Shown here piece after piece: positions 1 through 8,583 of a DNA stretch of 50,354 nucleotides. The stretch is from an uncultured Verrucomicrobiota bacterium (lineage in GTDB: Bacteria > Verrucomicrobiota > Kiritimatiellia > RFP12 > UBA3636), in the NCBI GenBank assembly GCA_946624575.1, contig CAMOSH010000007.1, forward strand, positions 1 to 50,354, read 5' to 3'. A program made the position numbers and the translations under genes. Under the pieces are notes generated by a model, which worked only from the letters and a program-made list of their open reading frames with translations, was not told where the DNA came from and made no database searches. Position 1 is the stretch's first letter; each line of letters opens with the position of its first letter.

Positions 1-310
1 CCGCGGCCTCGTACTTCACGGGGGCGATCTTGTAGAGCGCGTCGCCTTTCCGGAGGACTGTTCCTTCCACGAAGCAGACTTCCTTCACTTCACCGGCGAC
101 TTGCGCCACGACGGCCACCGTTTCCGGGGAGAGCACCCGCCCGTTGAACGTGCGGACCGGATTGTGGTCCACTGCGCGGGCCTTGGACACGCCCACGAGA
201 AACATCGATGGCTTGGCCGCGGGAGCGGGCTGCGGCCCTGTCTGAGCGGAAACGGAAAGCGCGGCCGCCGCGGCCGCTGCGATGAGATTTGCTGTTTTCA
301 TGTTTTTCAT
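1..310 (-). CDS. Efflux RND membrane fusion protein (HlyD/AcrA type), N-terminal part
   Basis: The gene runs off the left edge of the window; about 103 residues are visible. A basic N-terminus and an Ala-rich hydrophobic stretch ending near SVSAQ look like a Sec signal peptide. The segment VAVVAQVAGEVKEVCFVEG, followed by VLRKGDALYKI, matches the lipoyl/biotinyl half-motif that starts the barrel-sandwich hybrid domain of periplasmic adaptor subunits. Such adaptors bridge an inner-membrane RND or ABC pump to an outer-membrane channel. It lies 46 bases downstream of a MarR regulator on the same strand, the usual arrangement of a drug-responsive efflux operon, so the pump subunit probably follows outside the window. 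Two in-frame ATGs (310 and 301) are possible starts; neither has a strong Shine-Dalgarno. The family call is good; substrate unknown. Confidence 0.72.
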   Translation of the reverse strand, partial: MKNMKTANLIAAAAAAALSVSAQTGPQPAPAAKPSMFLVGVSKARAVDHNPVRTFNGRVLSPETVAVVAQVAGEVKEVCFVEGTVLRKGDALYKIAPVKYEAA

Positions 311-356
311 TTTGGTTGTTGAAATCGTCTTTTCCGGCGTCGCCGGATCGGTGGGG

Positions 357-917
357 TCAGTTCCCGGCACAGGCCCCGGAACAGTTCCCGGAACAGGCTG
401 CGGAACGCTTTTCGGCGATCATCGCGTTCCAGCGCTCAGTCAGTCTGGCCGTCATCGTGGCTGCGACGCGCGAAAAAGCCGCCAGGTCCGCCTTGGGCAA
501 CCCTGCGACAAGGTCGCGAGCGACGGCTTCGCTCCGCTCCTCGTATTCCGCCAGAAGGTCCAGCCCCTTGCGGGAGAACGAAATCACCAGGGCCCGGCGG
601 TCGGAAGGATCGGGGGTGCGGTCCACGAGACCGGCGTTCACCAGCCGATCGACCGACTGCCCGGCGGCCGCCACGGAGATGTCCAGGTCGTGCGCCAGGT
701 CCGATATCCGGATCGGCACGTCGCTTTCGGCGTTTGAAAAGATGTATCCGAATATCCGCGCCTGGTTGATCGTTATGCGGTTGAGCATGGCCCGGTCGTC
801 CTCCTTCTTGATGACGTTGCGGAACATGTCCGCCGTCTGGAGCATCTGCCTCCAGAATTTCACGGGAGTGTCCGTTTTCGGTTTTCTGGCATCTGTTTTT
901 TCCATGGCTCGATTCAT
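357..917 (-). CDS. MarR-family transcriptional regulator
   Basis: The 186-residue protein has the winged-helix arrangement of MarR repressors: helices around 45-70, a recognition segment with ISDLAHDLDISVAAAGQSVDR (about 71-91), and the wing motif DPSDRRAL that carries the conserved DxR pair. MarR proteins bind pseudo-palindromes as dimers and are commonly released by small phenolic or lipophilic ligands. It is the first gene of an operon with an efflux adaptor, which it probably represses along with itself. Its promoter contains a candidate operator (963-979). Oddity: the last 13 residues are a short Cys/Gly/Asn repeat (CSGNCSGACAGN) encoded by a direct DNA repeat, absent from typical MarR proteins; three closely spaced cysteines could be a redox or metal sensor or just repeat expansion. 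Start at 917 rather than the in-frame ATG at 905 is a choice, not proven. Confidence 0.88.
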   Translation of the reverse strand: MNRAMEKTDARKPKTDTPVKFWRQMLQTADMFRNVIKKEDDRAMLNRITINQARIFGYIFSNAESDVPIRISDLAHDLDISVAAAGQSVDRLVNAGLVDRTPDPSDRRALVISFSRKGLDLLAEYEERSEAVARDLVAGLPKADLAAFSRVAATMTARLTERWNAMIAEKRSAACSGNCSGACAGN

Positions 918-941
918 GCCGTTTCCGGCGAAGTGCGGCGG

Positions 942-970
942 ACAATAGGGAAATGCCCGTTGAAAGTCAA
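942..970 (-). promoter_or_regulatory. Sigma-70 type promoter of the marR operon
   Basis: On the minus strand TTGACT (970-965) is separated by exactly 17 bases from TATTGT (947-942). The -10 is followed directly by CCGCCGC, a block also seen after other -10 boxes in this window. Predicted transcription start is about 935, giving a short leader before the ATG at 917. Confidence 0.65.
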
Positions 971-979
971 GTCTACTTT
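963..979. promoter_or_regulatory. Candidate MarR operator (inverted repeat)
   Basis: AAAGT and ACTTT form a perfect inverted repeat with a 7-base centre. At 17 bases it is the usual size of a MarR half-site pair, and it overlaps the -35 box of the marR promoter, so binding would block that promoter. A second perfect palindrome, CCGCATGCGG at 1005-1014, sits inside the spacer of the divergent promoter. Function is inferred from position and symmetry only. Confidence 0.35.
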
Positions 980-998
980 ACGATTTTTTTCGCCGCAG

Positions 999-1027
999 TT
1001 GCATCCGCATGCGGTTTCTGGTAGTAT
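999..1027 (+). promoter_or_regulatory. Promoter of the FadL-like/GH-A operon
   Basis: TTGCAT (999-1004), a 17-base spacer and TAGTAT (1022-1027), with TGG directly before the -10 (extended -10). The predicted start near 1034 gives a leader of about 34 bases to the ATG at 1068. The spacer contains the palindrome CCGCATGCGG (1005-1014). Confidence 0.6.
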
Positions 1028-1067
1028 CAATGGCAAATTCACCACCATACTGGCCAGAGAATAGGAC

Positions 1068-2366
1068 ATGAACTCACATTTTCCAGTTTCCTGCGGCATC
1101 GCGGCATTCAATTTCGCGTCTTGGCGCGCCGCGCCTTGTTTCGCGTCGCTCGCGCTTGTGGCGGCGACCGCCCATGCGACCGACGGCCGCTACCGCGAAT
1201 TCGTCGTCGGCGAGCGCGCCGGCGGCATGGGCGGCGCCGCGATTGCCGTGGCGAGCGACGTCGACGCCCTTTTCTACAACCCCGCCGGTCTGTCGCATTC
1301 GCGAGGCGACAGCATATCCCTTTCCGCCAACCTGTACGGGACGGAGCACTACCGCACGGAGGGCGCGCTGGACTGGGGTGCCGACGACAAAAGCGACTCG
1401 TTCGTGTCGATTCCTGGGGCGATGGGCGGCGTGTCGCGGCTTTCCGACGAGTGGGTCGCCGGTTTCGGGGCGTTTGCGCCGAAGCAGGAGAAGCGCCATC
1501 TGATTGCGTCAAGTCCCGATCGTACGAGCTTTACCCACAGCGACTACGACGATCAGACACTGTGGATTGGTCCGTCCGTCTCCTGGGCGCCCGTCGGATC
1601 GCGCCTCTCGCTTGGTGCCGGCCTGTTCGCGGTCTACCGCGACTGCAGCCTTTCGCAGAGCGCCTACATGTCGGGCGTCTACACCATGAACGGAGCCCTT
1701 GACATCAAGGCCCTCGGACTTCTCGCCAGCTTTGGCGCCCAGCTCGACCTGGGCGACGGCTGGAGCGTGGGCGCCGTGGTCCAGACTCCCAATTTCCGAG
1801 TGTGGGACGACGGAACTCTCAGCTTCAACATGGTTGAAGGGGCGGGCGGGGCGAACGGCGGTCTTTATTCGACCGACGTCCGTGTAGACAACTACATCCC
1901 CTGGCAGCTGGCCGTCGGTGTCGGCAAGACCGAACCCGGCGTCTGGGGCTTTGCGCTGGACGCCATCTACCACCCCTCGAAGACGTACGATTTCATGCGC
2001 TGGAACGTCGAAGGTTTTCCGCTTTCGGAGTCTGTCCACCTGCATTCTGTCCTGGACGTGAGCCTTGGCGGCGAATACGTCGTCGCCGGACGCTATCCGA
2101 TACGCGCCGGCGTCTACACGGCGTGCTCCTCGATCCGCCTTCCGGACGATCCGTCGGAGACAAACTTCGTCTCGTCCGACGTGGACATGTACGGCGTCAC
2201 GTTCAGCGTCGGCCGCCGCAACGAGCGCATGAGCGTCAACTTCGGCATCGACTGCGCATTTGGCAGCGGCCACGATCTGGCCGACGGCGGGGACGGCGCA
2301 AAGACCCGCACCGACTGCGACCGGCGCGTCGTCCTCGCCATGGTGAGCACCACGTACTACCTGTAG
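1068..2366 (+). CDS. FadL/OmpP1-type outer-membrane transport protein
   Basis: The 432-residue protein starts with a signal peptide ending near ATAHA. Just after it comes the family signature: a Gly/Ala-rich stretch (GERAGGMGGAAIAVASD), then DALFYNPAGLS, which matches the N-terminal hatch region of FadL/TodX/OmpP1 proteins. The rest alternates polar and hydrophobic residues with many Tyr/Trp, as expected for a beta barrel. The family carries hydrophobic compounds across the outer membrane; here the substrate is unknown. It is the first gene after a good promoter, with AGGA immediately before the ATG, and a secreted glycosidase follows 14 bases downstream, so the pair may act together at the cell surface. 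PorV-like secretion proteins share this fold and are an alternative. Confidence 0.75.
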   Translation: MNSHFPVSCGIAAFNFASWRAAPCFASLALVAATAHATDGRYREFVVGERAGGMGGAAIAVASDVDALFYNPAGLSHSRGDSISLSANLYGTEHYRTEGALDWGADDKSDSFVSIPGAMGGVSRLSDEWVAGFGAFAPKQEKRHLIASSPDRTSFTHSDYDDQTLWIGPSVSWAPVGSRLSLGAGLFAVYRDCSLSQSAYMSGVYTMNGALDIKALGLLASFGAQLDLGDGWSVGAVVQTPNFRVWDDGTLSFNMVEGAGGANGGLYSTDVRVDNYIPWQLAVGVGKTEPGVWGFALDAIYHPSKTYDFMRWNVEGFPLSESVHLHSVLDVSLGGEYVVAGRYPIRAGVYTACSSIRLPDDPSETNFVSSDVDMYGVTFSVGRRNERMSVNFGIDCAFGSGHDLADGGDGAKTRTDCDRRVVLAMVSTTYYL

Positions 2367-2380
2367 TGAGCTTCGACACG

Positions 2381-5146
2381 ATGAAGCGCTCGATTTGCCT
2401 GGTTCTTCTGGCCGCCGTCGTTTGGGCCTCTCCTCGTCAGACGTCGGCCGAGACGGCGTCGGTCACCCCCGTCTGGGGGACGTCGGTTTCGGTTTCGGAT
2501 CCGCTGGATGTCTTTTTCCGCGTCGGCGCGTACACCGAGGGATGGAAGTTCCGCGGGGCAGCGGGCGGGGCGCGTGTCGGCGACTCTCCCGACGGCAGCA
2601 GGATGTTCTCGATCGACATGGGCGGAAACACGGGGGTCAATGTAGCCGCCGGTGCGCTCAGGTTCAACGGGCTGGCAGACTTCTCCGAGACCGGCGACGG
2701 CGGCGTCCGCGCAGCGTGGAGGATCGTTCCTGACGCGGACGGCTTTGTCCAGGAGGCAATGGCCGAGGCGCGCATTCCCATTGGCAGGGTCTCGGGCGGA
2801 TTCAGGGTGGACGGCCGGCATGTCGCCATTTCCGAGGGAACCCCTGAAAATCCGCATCTTTTCCGCGGGCTTGTGTCCCGTGTTGAGGCGCTCGGCCCTG
2901 ATGGCGAGCCGTGGATTCAAATCGATCTGCCCGAATCGGCCGGCATCCTGATACAGGACAACCGCTGCTGGGGCAGTTCCTCGGTCGCGACTCTGCGGCT
3001 TTTCTTCGTCATTGGGAACGTCGAAGAGGGGCGCGAATATCGGCTCACGGCCGAATTCCGCGCTCCAGGCGGCGACTTGAGTCTTTCGCAGAACGAACAG
3101 GTCGTCCTTGCGGCAGGACCGGAGTGGATACCGTTCCGTCCGGCGGCACTCGGCGAGGACTGGATCGAGCCCGGATCGGCGTTTGATTTCTCGCGTTCGA
3201 TGCCGCACCACGAGCCGGCCGGCGCGTTCGGCCGCGTCGTCGCCGTCGGCGACCATTTCGAGCTGGCTGACCGGCCCGGAGAGGAGATCCGCTTCTGCGG
3301 CGTCAACCTCGTCCACGGCGCCAACACGCCGTCGGTCGAAAGCGCGGACCGTTTTGCGGAGAACCTAGCGCGGATGGGCTTCAACTCGGTGCGCATCCAC
3401 CACCACGAGCGCCCGCTTCTGGCCAAGGGCGACCCCGCCGCGCTCACGGTCGACCCGGACGCACAGGAGCGCTTCGACGCGCTGGTGGCCGCCTGCATAC
3501 GCCACGGAATCTACATCACGACCGACCTTTATGTTTCGCGCGCCCCGATCTCGTGGCGCGCCGTTGGCGTGGATCGCGATGGCTCGATGACAAAGGACGA
3601 GTTCAAGATGCTGGCGCTCTTTCACGAAGGCGCGCATTCGAATCTCGTCGCCTGGACGCGCCAGTTCCTTCTCCACGTGAATCCGCACACCGGGCGCAGC
3701 CTGGCCGATGAGCCAGCGCTCGCCACGCTTGCGCTCGTGAACGAGGGCAATCTCGGCAACTACGGGCGCGATGCTCTGCTTGCGATTCCCGGCGTCGAGG
3801 ATGCCTGGCGCGAGTGGTGCGCCGCGCATGGCAGGGAGCCCGCTCCGCTTTCCGAACTTCCCGCCGATCTCTATCAGGGGAAGGGAAAATCCAAGGATCT
3901 CTCGGACGAATTCGCGCTGTTCCTGGCCGACAGGGAGACGCTTGAGTACAGGCGGCTTTCCAAGCTGCTGCGCGAAGAACTCGGTTGCAAGGCGCCGCTC
4001 TCGTCGCTTTCGTCGTGGTACAACCCGGCCTCCTATTGCCTTTCGCGCGCCGAATTCGACTACGACGACGACCACGGCTATGTCGATCATCCCTATTTCC
4101 TCGGCAAGTCGTGGAGGCTTCCGTCGTCGCACCCGGCGTCCAATCCGCTGCTCGGCTCGGATGGCGCTCCGGGATTCGCGTGGCGCCGTCTTTTCGGCAA
4201 GCCGTTCTGCGTGACGGAGTGGAATTGGGCCGCGCCCGGCGAATACCGCATGGCATACGGGCTTGTCATGGGCGCGCTTGCCGCGCGGCAGGGCTGGTCC
4301 GGACTGTGGCGCTTCGCGTGGAGCCACGACCGGGATGGGGTGGAGGCGCCGGGCAGCGTGAGGATGCGTTATTTCGACCTCCACGCCGACCCCGCGCTCT
4401 GCGCCTCGGAGCGCGCGACGCTGAGCCTCTTCCTGCGCGGCGATCTCGCGCCGCTGTCCGCGGAATCCGACGCCGCGATCGTCTTCGACGAGTCCTCGCT
4501 CCGCGCCGGCAAGGACGCGGCGCTCCGCCTGGCTCCGCCGCCGGCCGCTCCGTCTTGCTGGAAAAACCGCGTCGGCGTCCGTCTGGCGAGGCAAGACGCC
4601 GCAGTGCCTTCCGACACCGGCAAGGAAAGCACTGCGCCGGCCACCGCGCGGCAGGAAACCGCGAAGTCCAACCGCGCCTGGTCCGATCCGATTCGCGGCT
4701 CGTTCGCGGTGGACACGCCGCGCACCGCCGGCGGATTCGCGCTTGACGGCACGATTTCCACGTCGGCGCTGACCTTTACGCTCGACGGCGTCCCCGCGGC
4801 GGTGTGGGCGTCGTCCGTGGACGGCCTGCCGCTGCGCGACAGCGCCTGCATCCTTGTCTCCCACGTGACTGACTCGAAGAACACCGGCGCCCGATTCGAC
4901 GACGCGGCGTGCCGCGTGTGGCTCGAATACGGGACCACGCCCGCGCTTGTGCGGCGCGGCGAGGCGAAAATCGAAATGAGCCTCGCTCCCGGAGGCGAAG
5001 CCGCCGTTTGGCGACTCTCTTCGACCGGGCGCCGCGTCGCGCTCGTTCCGTCGGAATTCGATTCCGCAACGGGGCTGCTTTCGTTCGCCGCCCGCACCGA
5101 CTTCGATCCCGATAGCGCCACGCTCGCCTACGAGGTGGCTCGGTAG
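2381..5146 (+). CDS. Secreted glycoside hydrolase, clan GH-A TIM barrel
   Basis: The 921-residue protein begins at the ATG at 2381; the frame is open further upstream but only the 2381 start gives a signal peptide (MKRSICLVLLAAVVWAS..., cleavage near TSA-ET). An N-terminal beta-rich domain (about 30-270) precedes a TIM barrel. The barrel has FCGVNLVHG and MGFNSVRIHHHE at its start, LVNEG with Glu455 in the position of the clan GH-A acid/base, and CVTEWNW with Glu613 in the position of the nucleophile. The WSGLWRFAWSHD motif follows. A C-terminal beta domain (about 730-921) completes it. This places it among GH-A enzymes such as GH5- or GH2-like hydrolases of plant or host polysaccharides, but the exact family cannot be fixed by eye. 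It follows the FadL-like gene by 14 bases and shares its promoter. Confidence 0.75.
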   Translation: MKRSICLVLLAAVVWASPRQTSAETASVTPVWGTSVSVSDPLDVFFRVGAYTEGWKFRGAAGGARVGDSPDGSRMFSIDMGGNTGVNVAAGALRFNGLADFSETGDGGVRAAWRIVPDADGFVQEAMAEARIPIGRVSGGFRVDGRHVAISEGTPENPHLFRGLVSRVEALGPDGEPWIQIDLPESAGILIQDNRCWGSSSVATLRLFFVIGNVEEGREYRLTAEFRAPGGDLSLSQNEQVVLAAGPEWIPFRPAALGEDWIEPGSAFDFSRSMPHHEPAGAFGRVVAVGDHFELADRPGEEIRFCGVNLVHGANTPSVESADRFAENLARMGFNSVRIHHHERPLLAKGDPAALTVDPDAQERFDALVAACIRHGIYITTDLYVSRAPISWRAVGVDRDGSMTKDEFKMLALFHEGAHSNLVAWTRQFLLHVNPHTGRSLADEPALATLALVNEGNLGNYGRDALLAIPGVEDAWREWCAAHGREPAPLSELPADLYQGKGKSKDLSDEFALFLADRETLEYRRLSKLLREELGCKAPLSSLSSWYNPASYCLSRAEFDYDDDHGYVDHPYFLGKSWRLPSSHPASNPLLGSDGAPGFAWRRLFGKPFCVTEWNWAAPGEYRMAYGLVMGALAARQGWSGLWRFAWSHDRDGVEAPGSVRMRYFDLHADPALCASERATLSLFLRGDLAPLSAESDAAIVFDESSLRAGKDAALRLAPPPAAPSCWKNRVGVRLARQDAAVPSDTGKESTAPATARQETAKSNRAWSDPIRGSFAVDTPRTAGGFALDGTISTSALTFTLDGVPAAVWASSVDGLPLRDSACILVSHVTDSKNTGARFDDAACRVWLEYGTTPALVRRGEAKIEMSLAPGGEAAVWRLSSTGRRVALVPSEFDSATGLLSFAARTDFDPDSATLAYEVAR

Positions 5147-5158
5147 GGCGCGACATCC

Positions 5159-6310
5159 TTAGCGTGCGGCCTTTAGCGCGGCGGCGAATTCGTCCGCCGC
5201 GTGATTCAGTCTCGCGAACATGGATTCGTATGCGGCGGCGCGGACGCGCCGCCATTTTTCCGGCGGCTCCTCCAGAAGCGCCGCCGTGTGCCGCGCCACG
5301 GCATCCCAGTCGCAGGAAAACACCGTGCCGTCGGGGGCTAGCCCGAATTCCGCAAGCCAGTTGCGTATTTTCGAGCCGCGTTCGATTCCGATGATTCGCG
5401 AGCCGGCGTTGGCCGCCAGAATCAGAAGGTGCAGGCGGCTGGAAACAACGACCGCGCATTTCCCGGCTTCGCGCTGGACGTCTTCGGGGGCCGTCGCCGG
5501 GACGCATTTGATGCCAAGCCCCTCCATCAGAGGTTGGTCGGTTTTCGGGTTCATCGGGATGCCCACCACTTCGGCTCCGTGTTCCCGAAGGGCGTCGGCG
5601 AAATGGCGGACTCCTTCCAGATCGCTTACGCGGCGCTGCGCGGAAATGCACAGGCCGACCCGCGGCGTGGTCGCGGCTCCGGGGGGGGACGGAAGAGCGG
5701 CGCGTTCGCAGTTGCAGTCGCCGAGGCGCGCCATGCGAATGGCGGAATCGGCCGCGACCTGGGCGCGCGGGAAGCCCGTTTCTGCCAGCGTGGCTGCGCT
5801 TGGCGCGTCGCGCACCCAGACGCCGTTGCAGCGAGGGAGCGTCCTGGAAACGCGGCGGCGCAGTGCCCGCCGCAAGGCGCGTTCGTAGACGCCCGTGAGC
5901 CTGAGCGCGGAAAGGACGCGTGCGCGCCGGCCGGAAGCCTTGAAAAAAGCCGGGTTCAGTTCGTCGTCCATTCCAACGCCCCAGACGAACGTCGCGATGC
6001 CGGCGCGTTGCGCGACGTCGAGCAGATCCAGCGCGACGGCCGGGTAGTCCGACAGTCCCGTGGCGCCGCACCAGACGAATGCGTCCGCGCCGCGGGCCAA
6101 GCCGGCAAGCCCCGTGGCGGGGACTCCCTCGAACCCGAACGGAGGGGCGACTTCGACCGAAAGCCGCGGTCCGGTTCCGGGATCGGCGGTGCATACGGTG
6201 AGCTGCGCGTCGGGGAGTCTCTCGCGGATCAAGCCGACGACGGAAGCGACGATGGCCTCGTCGCCGACGTTGTCGCAACCCAGTGGAATTCCGCCGAGGA
6301 TGATTTTCAT
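5159..6310 (-). CDS. Polysaccharide pyruvyl transferase family protein
   Basis: The 383-residue protein has the features of the PS_pyruv_trans (CsaB/WcaK-like) family: an N-terminal GGIPLGCDNVGDEAIVAS, which is the usual Gly/Asn/Gly-Asp-Glu-Ala start, a central VWCGATGLSDY and VWGVGMDDE, and a C-terminal VVSSRLHLLILAANAGSRIIGIERGSK (split here by family custom into SSRLH and GSRIIGIE). These enzymes move pyruvate from phosphoenolpyruvate onto surface glycans as a ketal. It is the last gene of the minus-strand polysaccharide operon, 78 bases after the phosphatase-like gene, and converges on the GH-A gene with a 12-base gap. The family is clear; the acceptor sugar is unknown. Confidence 0.85.
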   Translation of the reverse strand: MKIILGGIPLGCDNVGDEAIVASVVGLIRERLPDAQLTVCTADPGTGPRLSVEVAPPFGFEGVPATGLAGLARGADAFVWCGATGLSDYPAVALDLLDVAQRAGIATFVWGVGMDDELNPAFFKASGRRARVLSALRLTGVYERALRRALRRRVSRTLPRCNGVWVRDAPSAATLAETGFPRAQVAADSAIRMARLGDCNCERAALPSPPGAATTPRVGLCISAQRRVSDLEGVRHFADALREHGAEVVGIPMNPKTDQPLMEGLGIKCVPATAPEDVQREAGKCAVVVSSRLHLLILAANAGSRIIGIERGSKIRNWLAEFGLAPDGTVFSCDWDAVARHTAALLEEPPEKWRRVRAAAYESMFARLNHAADEFAAALKAAR

Positions 6311-6388
6311 GTGAGCGCGTGGATTTGGCCGTTGGGCGTTTTCGAATGGCGGGGAAGGGCGGCGAAGAGGCGCCGCAAAATGATGCTG

Positions 6389-7612
6389 TCAGCGGCCGGG
6401 CGCGGTCATGACGGCGAAATAGTCGCACACGCGGCGGACGTCGTCGGGGGCGGGGTCAGTGGAGAGGAAGCAGGCCAGCGAGTCTTCGTCGTCGGGTGCG
6501 TATCCGTGCATTCCCGCGAGAGGCTTGACGCCCATGTCGCTCGGGCAGAACTGGATCCCGGGATCCGCTAGGAAAATCGCGTCCCCGAACTTGTGGTCGT
6601 CGCGCCAGACGCCCCAATTGCGCATTTCCCGCTCGGATATCCAGTGTCCGGGAAACGACGAAAAAGCGTCGCGGACCTTTTCCTCCGCGCCGGCTTCGAG
6701 CCACCAGAAGCGCGCCATCGTCGAATCGATGGCCGACGCGTACTGCCGCCCCCACCGCAGGCCTGTCTTCGCGAGCGCGGCGGGGGCGTCGGCCGTGCCG
6801 CGCAGCGGCGTCATGCCGTGATCGGAAAAGACTGTGAGCGAAAACGGGCGGCCCGCAGAGACGAGCGCCGAATGAAGCGCCCGGATGCTTTCTGCGTAGC
6901 GGTCCACTTTGGGGCGCAGGACGTCGTCGCGCCCGACATTGTCGTGCTGGAGGGCGTCAAACGCGGCCGAATAGACGAACGCGCGGTCGATTGCGCCCTT
7001 GCGCAGAAGGTTTTCTGCCCGGCGGAAATTTTCGCTTTCGGGCAGATGCCAGTCCGAGATGTGCCAGCGTGCGCCCTGCTCCGACCATGTGTCGGCCAGA
7101 TTTTTCGCGGGCGCGAGGCCGCCGGGCCTGAACATGTCGGTTTTCTCGCAGTAGTCGAGAAATGGCAGGCGCTCAATCGGAACGCCGTAGAGCTGGAAGT
7201 ACCCGGTGAATCCGTAGGCGCGTTTGACGAGCTTCGAGAGCTGGTTGCGGACGCGGCCGCGCCGCCAGAACGAACGCGGACGCAGCAGCGGCGCGACGAA
7301 GCGCATTGCGCGGAACGGGCTGCTGCGCGGAGCCCAGTCGTAGAATGCGAGGTGTCCATGTTCGGCGGGGCGTAGGCCTGAAAGAATCGTCGGAATCGCG
7401 GTGCAGCTGTAGCCGAACTGCATCTCGATGGCGCGCCGATGTGGCAGCAAGTCCGACAGAAATCCGTATTTTACGACTTGTTTCCAGCCAAGCGCGTCGA
7501 CGAAGACGAAGACGCGGACTGCATCTCGCGCTGCGTCGTGCGCGGCTGTCGCGTTTGTTTCGGAAGCGGGCTTTGGCGTGACTGGATTGACGGAGTCCAT
7601 GCGGGATGTCAT
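6389..7612 (-). CDS. Alkaline-phosphatase-superfamily phosphodiesterase/pyrophosphatase-like
   Basis: The 407-residue protein has no obvious signal peptide. It carries the metal-site and nucleophile signatures of nucleotide pyrophosphatase/phosphodiesterase-like members of the superfamily: VFVFVDALGW (Asp39), YSCTAIPTILSGLRPAEHGH with Thr71 in the nucleophile position, FDALQHDNVG (Asp...His pair) and TVFSDHGM (Asp-His pair). The ATG overlaps the TGA of the upstream glycosyltransferase (ATGA at 7612-7609), so translation is coupled. In a polysaccharide operon it could hydrolyse a phosphate ester or add/remove a phospho-substituent such as phosphoethanolamine on the glycan. That role is inference; the fold is secure. 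Confidence 0.8.
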   Translation of the reverse strand: MTSRMDSVNPVTPKPASETNATAAHDAARDAVRVFVFVDALGWKQVVKYGFLSDLLPHRRAIEMQFGYSCTAIPTILSGLRPAEHGHLAFYDWAPRSSPFRAMRFVAPLLRPRSFWRRGRVRNQLSKLVKRAYGFTGYFQLYGVPIERLPFLDYCEKTDMFRPGGLAPAKNLADTWSEQGARWHISDWHLPESENFRRAENLLRKGAIDRAFVYSAAFDALQHDNVGRDDVLRPKVDRYAESIRALHSALVSAGRPFSLTVFSDHGMTPLRGTADAPAALAKTGLRWGRQYASAIDSTMARFWWLEAGAEEKVRDAFSSFPGHWISEREMRNWGVWRDDHKFGDAIFLADPGIQFCPSDMGVKPLAGMHGYAPDDEDSLACFLSTDPAPDDVRRVCDYFAVMTAPGR

Positions 7613-8583
7613 TGCTGATTGGCGGAAGTGGGAAGAGAGTCCAGGGCCGACGCCAGGGCGTGCACGTCGCCGGGCGGGACAAGGGTTGCGCGGCCGGCGC
7701 AGGCTTCGGGAAGCCCGCCGACGGCGAATGCCACGACTTGGCGTCCAAGCGCCGCCGCTTCGGCAGCCACCAGTCCGTACGGCTCCTGCCAGAAGCTAGG
7801 AACGACCACGCATTGCGCGGCGCGCATCCAGGCCGAGGCGTCGGGCTGGAATCCGCGCCAGCGAACGCGGGGCGCGACGCCGAGTTTTGCGGCCAGCTCC
7901 TTGAGGCGCGGCTCCATGTTGCCCGAGCCGACGACGTCAAGTGTCCGCTGCGAGCGCATGACGGCCATGGCCCGGAGCAAAAGTTGCAGCCCCTTGCCGC
8001 GAATCAGCTGTCCGGCGAAAAGCAGATCGACGCCGTCGGGAACGGCTTGGCCGGATGTGGAATGTTCGGGTGCGCCGGACGATTTGGAAACTGCTATGCG
8101 CGGCGGTTCCACGGAAATCCTTGCGGCCGGAATCCCGTTCGCGACCAGACGGGATTTCATGAAATTCGACAGCGTCACCACGCGGTGGAAACGCGCCATC
8201 GCGCGGACGCGGCGCTTCTGCGACATGACGCGACGCAGCGCGGCGACTGGATCCCTGCAAAGCGGGGCGCAGAACGCGCACGGCCAGATTCCGCCGCGCC
8301 GCGCGCAGTTGCGGCGCAGCGGCGTGTAGGCGTAGGTTCGCGGGCACAGTGGTTCGTGGTCGTGCACGTAGAGCGTCGTTTTTTCCGGGGGAAACCGTTC
8401 GAGCGCCGCGACGCTTGAACACTTGTGGACGAAGATTTCATCCCAGTCGCCGAAGTCGTCCGGGACGGCGTGTGCGATGGAAGCGACGACGCCGGAGGCG
8501 CGCAGTTCGGCGAGCTGTCGGTCGGCGAACACTTCGATGCCGCCCCGGATGCGCGAGGCGTCGAGATACAACAGGACGTTCAC
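7609..8583 (-). CDS. Glycosyltransferase family 4 (GT-B)
   Basis: The 324-residue protein starts with GTG at 8583, which overlaps the TGA of the upstream GT2 gene (GTGA). Starting here gives NVLLYLDASRIRGGIEVFADRQ, a typical N-terminal Rossmann strand with the Gly-rich donor/acceptor loop. The C-terminal half has LLFAGQLIRGKGLQLLLRA, VVGSGNMEPRLKEL and VVPSFWQEPYGLVAAEAAALG, the EPxGxxxxEA nucleotide-sugar motif of retaining GT4 enzymes. A cysteine cluster (NCARRGGIWPCAFCAPLC) around residues 89-106 is unusual and resembles the Cys-rich insert found in some GT4 proteins. It presumably extends the surface polysaccharide built by this operon. Sugar specificity is unknown. Confidence 0.88.
   Translation of the reverse strand: MNVLLYLDASRIRGGIEVFADRQLAELRASGVVASIAHAVPDDFGDWDEIFVHKCSSVAALERFPPEKTTLYVHDHEPLCPRTYAYTPLRRNCARRGGIWPCAFCAPLCRDPVAALRRVMSQKRRVRAMARFHRVVTLSNFMKSRLVANGIPAARISVEPPRIAVSKSSGAPEHSTSGQAVPDGVDLLFAGQLIRGKGLQLLLRAMAVMRSQRTLDVVGSGNMEPRLKELAAKLGVAPRVRWRGFQPDASAWMRAAQCVVVPSFWQEPYGLVAAEAAALGRQVVAFAVGGLPEACAGRATLVPPGDVHALASALDSLPTSANQQ

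Noticed and set aside
3365-6428. Long antisense open frames (for example about 500 codons opposite the GH-A gene and 550 codons covering the pyruvyl transferase region in another frame)
   Set aside because: They are Arg/Ala/Pro-rich, lack domains, and are the usual by-product of high-GC codon usage in the real genes on the other strand or frame.
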